From Anaerotruncus sp. G3(2012) (lineage in GTDB: Bacteria > Bacillota > Clostridia > Oscillospirales > Ruminococcaceae): DNA of 64,000 bases. Positions 59,161-64,000 of the stretch are shown here, one piece after another. The position numbers and the translations under genes are program-made. The notes below the pieces were generated by a model, which was not told the origin of the DNA, searched no databases, and was given only the letters and a program-made list of their open reading frames with translations. The stretch covers positions 166,158 to 230,157 of the forward strand of contig NZ_KE159675.1 of assembly GCF_000403395.2 (NCBI RefSeq). Reading direction: 5' to 3'. Every line of letters begins with the position of its first letter. Within the stretch, counting starts at the first letter, position 1.

Positions 59161-59520
59161 GCATTGAGACAGTGGAAGTCTGGCTCCAGACCAGCTTTCC
59201 GGGTGCAGGGCGCCCTCCCCGGGGCTAGGGACAGCGGAAGCCTGGCTCCAGACCAGCCTTCCGGGGCAGGGCGCCCTCCTCGGGGCTTCTCGGGCTTTTC
59301 AGCCCGAAGCGCGCAAAGCGCGACGCCCCTGCGGGCTGTCTTGCGGGATAGGGGTCGGCGACCCCTCCCCGCAGGCCCCACCCCAACAGGCTGGGTGGGT
59401 CAGTTCCATCCGGTTTGCCCGGCCTGCGGGAAGATTTTTAAAGCCTGCTTTTTAGAACCAAAAGTTTCGTCCACCTTTTCAAAGGTGGCGGGGTCGAGGG
59501 GCAGAGCCCCCGTGAGAGAG
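59161..59520. repeat. copy of the multi-hairpin repeat inside the liv operon
   Basis: The sequence follows the 10728-10885 module: CAGTGGAAGTCTGGCTCCAG, GGGCGCCCTCC, CTTCTCGGGC, AGCCCGAAGCGCGCAAAGCG, CCCCTGCGGGCTGTCTTGCG and GGGGTCGGCGACCCC. Its first part is tandemly duplicated with a 62-base offset (59168 and 59230). Near the end CGTCCACCTTTTCAAAGGTGG and GGGGTCGAGGGGCAGAGCCC repeat the other conserved block. It lacks the usual terminator end, which fits its place between cotranscribed genes. Confidence 0.75.
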
Positions 59521-59578
59521 CCGCAGATCAGAGACACAGCCTGTTTGAGGGGCTGGGAAAGGCGAGGGATTGGTAGAC

Positions 59579-60466
59579 GTGACACTTTTTATCAAACAGC
59601 TTATCAACGGCTTTCAGGTGGGCAGCGTTTATGCGCTGGTCGCACTGGGCTACACAATGGTATACGGTATCGTAAAGCTAATTAACTTTGCACACGGAGA
59701 TTTCATCATGGTAGGCGGATATATGGCGGTATTTTCGATCCCGCTGCTCACCAGTGCGGGGCTTCCGGCGTGGCTTTGCATACTGCTTTCGGTCGTGGTC
59801 TGCGCGCTGATCGGCTTTTTGACCGAAAAGATCGCCTATAAGCCGCTGCGTGGCGCGCCCAGCCTTTCGGTTCTGATTACGGCGATCGCGATGAGCCTCT
59901 TCCTCGAGAACCTTGCGCTCATCCTCTTTTCCTCCGCGCCCCGTTCGGTCAGCAATATCTTTCATGTGCCGCCGATCGTTTTCGGTTCGGTCCAGCTCAC
60001 CGGCGTTTCGGTGGTGACCATCCTGCTTTCGGTTGCGATCATGGCGGGATTGCAGCTCTTTATCAAAAAAACCCGGATGGGCAAGGCGATGCGGGCGGTT
60101 TCGGAGGATGGGAAAGCGGCGATCCTCATGGGCATCAACACCAACCGGACTATCTCGCTCACCTTTGCGATCGGGTCCGGGCTGGCTGGTGTCGCGGCGG
60201 TCATGTATTGTTCCGCTTACCCGCAGGTCCAGCCGTACATGGGCTCGATGCTCGGCCTGAAAGCGTTTGTTGCGGCGGTGCTCGGCGGCATCGGCAATAT
60301 CCCGGGCGCGATGCTTGGCGGCGTGCTGATCGGCCTTGTCGAGAGCATGACCAAAGGCTATATCTCCACCCAGCTCGCGGATGCGGTGGTATTCGGAATC
60401 CTGATTGTTGTCCTGCTGGTCCGCCCGGCGGGGATCTTCGGCAAAAATATCGGCGAGAAAGTGTAG
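59579..60466 (+). CDS. livH: branched-chain amino-acid ABC transporter permease LivH
   Basis: A 295-residue membrane protein with about eight helices. It opens LFIKQLINGFQVGSVYALVA and LGYTMVYGIVKLINFAHGDF, the LivH signature, and contains the EAA-like loop MRAVSEDGKAAILMGINTNR and the GGIGNIPGAMLGGVLIGLVE segment. The GTG at 59579 has GAGGG about 10 bases upstream; TTG at 59570 is an alternative. Next gene livM begins 9 bases after. Confidence 0.95.
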   Translation: MTLFIKQLINGFQVGSVYALVALGYTMVYGIVKLINFAHGDFIMVGGYMAVFSIPLLTSAGLPAWLCILLSVVVCALIGFLTEKIAYKPLRGAPSLSVLITAIAMSLFLENLALILFSSAPRSVSNIFHVPPIVFGSVQLTGVSVVTILLSVAIMAGLQLFIKKTRMGKAMRAVSEDGKAAILMGINTNRTISLTFAIGSGLAGVAAVMYCSAYPQVQPYMGSMLGLKAFVAAVLGGIGNIPGAMLGGVLIGLVESMTKGYISTQLADAVVFGILIVVLLVRPAGIFGKNIGEKV

Positions 60467-60475
60467 GTGGTTGGA

Positions 60476-61522
60476 TTGAAAAGCAGAAAAGAGACCATGC
60501 GCTCCTATGTCATCAATCTGATAGCGGTTGTACTGCTCTTTGTCCTGATGAATGTCGGGACACGCACCGGCCTGCTCGGGCGGTATCAGACCGGCGTTTT
60601 GATGGTCATTTTTATCAATATTATTCTGGCAATCTCCCTCAACCTGACAACCGGCTTCCTGGGGCAGATTGCACTTGGGCATGCGGGATTTATGTCGATC
60701 GGTGCATATACAGCGGCCCTGTTTGTGAAATATATTCAGGAGACAGTGGGGATCACGCTCGCGCAGAAGGGGAACGTTTCCCCCGCGGGTACTGGATTTT
60801 TCCTGTTGTCGCTTCTGCTGGCTGGTTTGGTGGCGGCTCTGTTCGGGCTGCTGGTCGGGGTCCCGGCGCTGCGCCTAAAGGGGGATTATCTCGCCATCAT
60901 TACGCTCGGCTTTGGTGAGATTATCCGCACAATGATCGAGTTCTTTTCGTTTACCGGCGGTGCGCAGGGGCTTAACCGTATCCCCAAGACCGCGACCCTG
61001 AATGTCGTTTACATCATTATGGTTGTCTGCGTGATGGTCATGTTTGCCTTCGTCCGTTCGCGGCATGGGCGCGCGATCATGGCGATCCGTGAGGACGACA
61101 TCGCCTCCGAGGCTTCGGGCATCCCGAATACCTATTACAAGGTTCTGGCGTTCACCTTTGCAGCGTTCTTTGCAGGAATCGCAGGCGGCATCTACGGGCA
61201 GTACCTCGGTATCCTCGGCGCGACCGACTTCGATTTCATGAAGTCGATCGACATCCTGGTGTTTGTCGTGCTGGGCGGCATGGGGTCGCTCACCGGGTCG
61301 ATTGTCTCGGCGGTCGGGCTGACCATCCTGCCTGAAGTCCTGCGCTCGCTCGCCGACTATCGGATGCTGATCTATTCGGTGGTGCTGGTGCTGGTTATGA
61401 TCTTCAAGCCGTCCGGCCTGCTTGGTACCTATGAGTTCTCGTTGACCCGGCTGATCGACCGGCTGACCGGCAGGCAGAAAAAACAGCCGTCCGCGGCAGG
61501 GAAAGGGGGCGCGTCCGAATGA
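60476..61522 (+). CDS. livM: branched-chain amino-acid ABC transporter permease LivM
   Basis: A 348-residue permease with a LivM core: LAISLNLTTGFLGQIALGHA, VPALRLKGDYLAIITLGFGE, the EAA loop AIMAIREDDIASEASGIPNT and FKPSGLLGTYEFSLTRLIDR. It forms the membrane channel together with LivH. The TTG at 60476 is preceded by AGGTGG at 5 bases; GTG 60467 and ATG 60497 are possible alternatives. It ends in ATGA, overlapping livG. Confidence 0.95.
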   Translation: MKSRKETMRSYVINLIAVVLLFVLMNVGTRTGLLGRYQTGVLMVIFINIILAISLNLTTGFLGQIALGHAGFMSIGAYTAALFVKYIQETVGITLAQKGNVSPAGTGFFLLSLLLAGLVAALFGLLVGVPALRLKGDYLAIITLGFGEIIRTMIEFFSFTGGAQGLNRIPKTATLNVVYIIMVVCVMVMFAFVRSRHGRAIMAIREDDIASEASGIPNTYYKVLAFTFAAFFAGIAGGIYGQYLGILGATDFDFMKSIDILVFVVLGGMGSLTGSIVSAVGLTILPEVLRSLADYRMLIYSVVLVLVMIFKPSGLLGTYEFSLTRLIDRLTGRQKKQPSAAGKGGASE

Positions 61523-62283
61523 GTGTACCAGTGCTGAAAGCGGAGAACCTCGGCATTACCTTCGGCGGACTCAAGGCGGTTGAGGGGTTTCATGTCGAGA
61601 TCGAGCAGAAAGAGCTGATCGGCCTGATCGGGCCGAACGGTGCGGGAAAAACCACCGTCTTTAACCTGCTCACCGGCGTCTATCAGCCGACCGAGGGCGC
61701 AGTCTATCTGAACGGGACCGCGCTGATCGGGAAAAAGCCGCATCAGATGGTTGCGGCAGGGATCGCGCGGACGTTCCAGAATATCCGGCTGTTCAAAAAG
61801 ATGAGCGTGCTGGAGAATGTCAAGGTCGCATTTAACCACAACATGAAGTACAGCGGGTTACAGGCGATCCTGCGCGCCCCTTCCTACTGGAAGGAGGAGC
61901 AGGAGATCGACCGTAAGGCATGTGACCTGCTCAGCGTGTTCCATATGGAGGAGCTTGCCGGCCACGTAGCGGAAAATCTGCCGTATGGCCAGCAGCGCAA
62001 GCTGGAGATCGCACGCGCGCTCGCGACCAACCCGAAAGTCCTGCTGCTCGATGAGCCAGCCGCGGGCATGAACCCGACCGAGACCGCTGAACTGATGCAG
62101 GCCATCTCGCTGATCCGGGAACGGTTTGGAATTGCGATCCTGCTGATCGAGCACGACATGAGCCTGGTGATGAATGTCTGTGAGCGGATCGTTGTAATCG
62201 ACTATGGGCAGATCATCGCCCACGGCACGCCGAAGGAGATCGCCAACAATCCGCGTGTGATCGGCGCATATCTTGGAGAATAG
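61519..62283 (+). CDS. livG: branched-chain amino-acid ABC transporter ATP-binding protein LivG
   Basis: A 254-residue ATPase. Walker A is GPNGAGKTTVFNLLTGV, the Q-loop is RTFQNIRLFKKMSVLENV, the signature region is NLPYGQQRKLEIARALATNP (typical variant of LivG), Walker B is VLLLDEPAAGMNPTE and the H-loop is LIEHDMSLVMNVCERI. It is coupled to livM by a 4-base overlap and is followed 11 bases later by livF. Confidence 0.97.
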   Translation: MSVPVLKAENLGITFGGLKAVEGFHVEIEQKELIGLIGPNGAGKTTVFNLLTGVYQPTEGAVYLNGTALIGKKPHQMVAAGIARTFQNIRLFKKMSVLENVKVAFNHNMKYSGLQAILRAPSYWKEEQEIDRKACDLLSVFHMEELAGHVAENLPYGQQRKLEIARALATNPKVLLLDEPAAGMNPTETAELMQAISLIRERFGIAILLIEHDMSLVMNVCERIVVIDYGQIIAHGTPKEIANNPRVIGAYLGE

Positions 62284-62294
62284 GAGGGAAACCG

Positions 62295-62999
62295 ATGCTG
62301 AAAGTTACTGATCTGCATGTGTCCTATGGGGCAATCCACGCGATCCACGGGATCAGTCTGGAGGTCAACGAGGGGGAGATCGTCTCACTGATCGGCGCGA
62401 ACGGCGCGGGTAAAACCACCACGCTGCATACCATCTCCGGTCTGAAAAAAGCGACTTCGGGAGAGGTTTCTCTAGAAGGGCATAACCTGCTTGCCACCGA
62501 TCCGGCGAAGATCATCACGCTGGGGATGGCGCATGTCCCAGAGGGGCGGCGGATTTTTTCACAAATGACGGTGCAGGAAAATCTGGAGATGGGAGCGTTT
62601 ATCGTGGGCGACAAGGCGCAGATTGCGGAGGATGTGGAGAACGTCTACCGCCATTTTCCCCGTCTCAAGGAGCGGTATAAACAGGCGGGCGGCACCCTCT
62701 CAGGCGGCGAACAGCAGATGCTCGCGATCGGGCGCGCGATGATGTCCCGGCCCCGCATCCTGCTGATGGATGAGCCTTCGATGGGCCTTTCACCGCTGCT
62801 GGTGAAGGAGATTTTCAAAATCATCGAGGAGCTGAACCAGAGCGGTATGACCATCCTGCTGGTAGAGCAGAACGCGAAGATGGCGCTGGGAATTGCAAAC
62901 CGCGCCTATGTGCTCGAGACAGGGAAAGTCGTCATGAGCGGGGATGCAAAGGAGATGCTTGCGGATGACAAGGTGCGCAAGGCATATCTGGGCATGTAG
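62295..62999 (+). CDS. livF: branched-chain amino-acid ABC transporter ATP-binding protein LivF
   Basis: A 234-residue ATPase. It has LHVSYGAIHAIHGISLEVNE, Walker A GANGAGKTTTLHTISGL, HVPEGRRIFSQMTVQENLEM, the signature LSGGEQQMLAIGRAMMSRPR, Walker B ILLMDEPSMGLSPLL and an H-region seen as LLVEQNAKMALGIANRAY, where Gln replaces the usual His as is normal in LivF. GAGGGAAACCG precedes the ATG. It closes the livHMGF operon. Confidence 0.97.
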   Translation: MLKVTDLHVSYGAIHAIHGISLEVNEGEIVSLIGANGAGKTTTLHTISGLKKATSGEVSLEGHNLLATDPAKIITLGMAHVPEGRRIFSQMTVQENLEMGAFIVGDKAQIAEDVENVYRHFPRLKERYKQAGGTLSGGEQQMLAIGRAMMSRPRILLMDEPSMGLSPLLVKEIFKIIEELNQSGMTILLVEQNAKMALGIANRAYVLETGKVVMSGDAKEMLADDKVRKAYLGM

Positions 63000-63079
63000 C
63001 CCCGTATGATCGGGGAAAAATGGGAATCGGGGCGCTCCGGTTCCCATTTTTGATGGTCAGAAAGGGGAAGGGATGTCGG

Positions 63080-63562
63080 ATGGCAGAACAGAAAACAAAC
63101 GCTATGCGGATGCTGGATCGGGCAAAGGTGCCCTATCAGACGCACACCTATGACCATGCAGACGGGAAGATCGACGGAGTGAGCGTTGCGGAAAAGCTGG
63201 GGCAGCGGGTGGAACAGGTCTACAAAACGTTGGTGACGCGGGGGAACGGGGGATTTTATGTGTTTGTCATCCCAGTCTCCAAAGAGCTGGATCTCAAAAA
63301 AGCTGCGAAAGCTGTAGGGGAAAAGGCGGTTGAGATGATCCATGTAAACGAGATCAACAAGATAACGGGTTACATCCGCGGCGGCTGTTCGCCGGTCGGG
63401 ATGAAAAAACAGTTTCCCACAGTTTTTGATGCTGCGGTGGAAACGCTGCCGTCGGTCATCGTCAGCGGCGGGCGGATTGGCTGCCAGATCGAAGCGGCTC
63501 CATCCGACCTGCTGCCGCTGGTCGGGGCAAAGATCGCACCGCTCGTCCGGGAACCAGCCTGA
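63080..63562 (+). CDS. ybaK: Cys-tRNA(Pro) deacylase
   Basis: A 160-residue editing enzyme that hydrolyses wrongly charged Cys-tRNA-Pro. It shows the YbaK/EbsC pattern: RMLDRAKVPYQTHTYDH, KLGQRVEQVYKTLVTRG (with the conserved Lys), FVIPVSKELDLKKAAKAVGE and TGYIRGGCSPVGMKKQFPTV. GAAGGG lies 7 bases before the ATG at 63080. It is an independent gene 80 bases after livF and ends in a strong terminator. Confidence 0.95.
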   Translation: MAEQKTNAMRMLDRAKVPYQTHTYDHADGKIDGVSVAEKLGQRVEQVYKTLVTRGNGGFYVFVIPVSKELDLKKAAKAVGEKAVEMIHVNEINKITGYIRGGCSPVGMKKQFPTVFDAAVETLPSVIVSGGRIGCQIEAAPSDLLPLVGAKIAPLVREPA

Positions 63563-63571
63563 ATACGCAAA

Positions 63572-63606
63572 GCCGCCCGTTTTTCCCAATTCGAAAAACG
63601 GGCGGC
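63572..63606 (+). terminator. ybaK terminator
   Basis: GCCGCCCGTTTTT and AAAAACGGGCGGC form a 13-bp perfect stem with a 9-base loop, followed by a T-run (63610-63615). Confidence 0.92.
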
Positions 63607-63616
63607 AGCTTTTTTA

Positions 63617-63681
63617 GGGCGTGTACTCATAATCAGGGGATGCCCGTTCAGACGGCATCAAATGGCTGTGAGTACGGGTTT
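63617..63681 (-). mobile_element. MITE-like element, copy 3 (65 bp, internally deleted)
   Basis: The left end GTGTACTCATAATCAGGGGATGCC is shared with copy 2, and the right part GACGGCATCAAATGGCTGTGAGTACGGGTT matches its other end. About 65 bases of core are missing compared with copy 2. It has TTA on the left and TAA on the right (63682-63684). Confidence 0.7.
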
Positions 63682-63712
63682 TAAGGGCCTGTTCTGTATT
63701 TCTTTTTTGCAA

Positions 63713-63741
63713 GGGGGCTTTTTCACTTGCAAAAAGCCCCC
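63713..63741. terminator. bidirectional intrinsic terminator
   Basis: GGGGGCTTTTT and AAAAAGCCCCC with a 7-base loop; the conserved end of the dispersed repeat copy that runs off the window edge. Confidence 0.85.
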
Positions 63742-64000
63742 TCTTGCCGCTTCGCGGCAATTCACCCGAAAAACGCGCTTCACAGGCTAAAGCATTCCGC
63801 GCTCTGCGGAGCGCGTCGGGGGCTCTGCCCCTCGACCCCGCAATTTTTTGAAAAAAATTGAGTAAAACTTTAGTTTTGGGAAAAAGTGGCACCCAGCCCG
63901 GAAGGGAGGGGCCTACGGCGAGGGGTCACCGACCCCTCGCCCGCAAGGCAAACTGAGGGGGCGTCGCGCGAAGCGCGCTTCGGGCTGAAAGCCCGAGAAG
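63713..64000 (-). repeat. dispersed repeat, copy running off the window
   Basis: This copy starts with the terminator and continues TCTTGCCGCTTCGCGGCAAT, TTCACCCGAAAAACGCGCTT, CACAGGCTAAAGC, TTCCGCGCTCTGCGGAGCGCG, GGGGGCTCTGCCCC, TCGACCCCGCAATTTTTTG and the AGTAAAACTTT end of the 47-base unit. A second module from 63893 contains GGGGTCACCGACCCC and CTTCGGGCTGAAAGCCCGAG. It gives the most complete view of the family's terminator half and its far module. Confidence 0.75.

Overview
The window is a 64 kb piece of a GC-rich, anaerobic, spore-forming Firmicutes chromosome. Pointers are the spoVAC-spoVAD-spoVAE spore genes, a Met T-box in front of metNIQ, a class III fructose-bisphosphatase, split sdaAB/sdaAA serine dehydratase, an HPr-like protein, FeoAB, and strong GGAGG-type ribosome binding sites. 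High GC with clostridial gene content suggests Oscillospiraceae (an Anaerotruncus-like relative), but that is inference from gene content only. No rRNA, tRNA, CRISPR array, integrase or prophage was found.

Layout. 1-3.3 kb: end of a MalK-type sugar ABC ATPase, a YhcH-family sugar enzyme and two adjacent GntR/FCD regulators. 3.4-17.1 kb: housekeeping genes (DUF3795 protein, a 54-residue membrane protein, rpsT, a His-less HPr paralogue, mtaB, purL, a TVP38 membrane protein, feoAB behind a clear promoter and operator-like palindrome, mscL, fbp). 17.1-33 kb: a hexuronate region (GntR, TRAP transporter dctPQM, SGNH hydrolase, uxaC, RraA-like protein, then AraC regulator, uxuA and an SDR that probably acts as uxuB). 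It is interrupted by a four-gene Gld-type ABC exporter operon. Together uxaC, uxuB and uxuA would turn glucuronate into 2-keto-3-deoxygluconate; the later enzymes lie outside the window.

33-41 kb: purA, spoVACDE, metNIQ with T-box, sdaAB-sdaAA. 41-49 kb: an accessory stretch with three copies-related MITE-like elements (the third is at 63.6 kb), a frameshifted P-loop kinase, a WG-repeat lipoprotein, Sir2, a DUF896 protein, and an AT-richer pair of glycosyltransferase/membrane genes bounded by a MITE and a tandem double palindrome. 49-57 kb: luxS, deoxyinosine glycosylase, cinA, a LytTR regulator - methyltransferase - GHKL kinase operon, a QueG-like iron-sulphur protein, a CPBP protease and tadA. 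57.8-63.6 kb: a complete branched-chain amino-acid ABC transporter (livK, livHMGF) and ybaK.

Two non-coding repeat families stand out. One is a structured, multi-hairpin intergenic repeat whose end is a strong bidirectional terminator (GGGGGCTTTTT/AAAAAGCCCCC); it occurs at about 1.55, 10.7, 14.2, 25.4, 59.2 and 63.7 kb. The other is a 65-162 bp MITE-like element with inverted ends and TAA flanks. The least conventional protein context is the LytTR-methyltransferase-GHKL operon.
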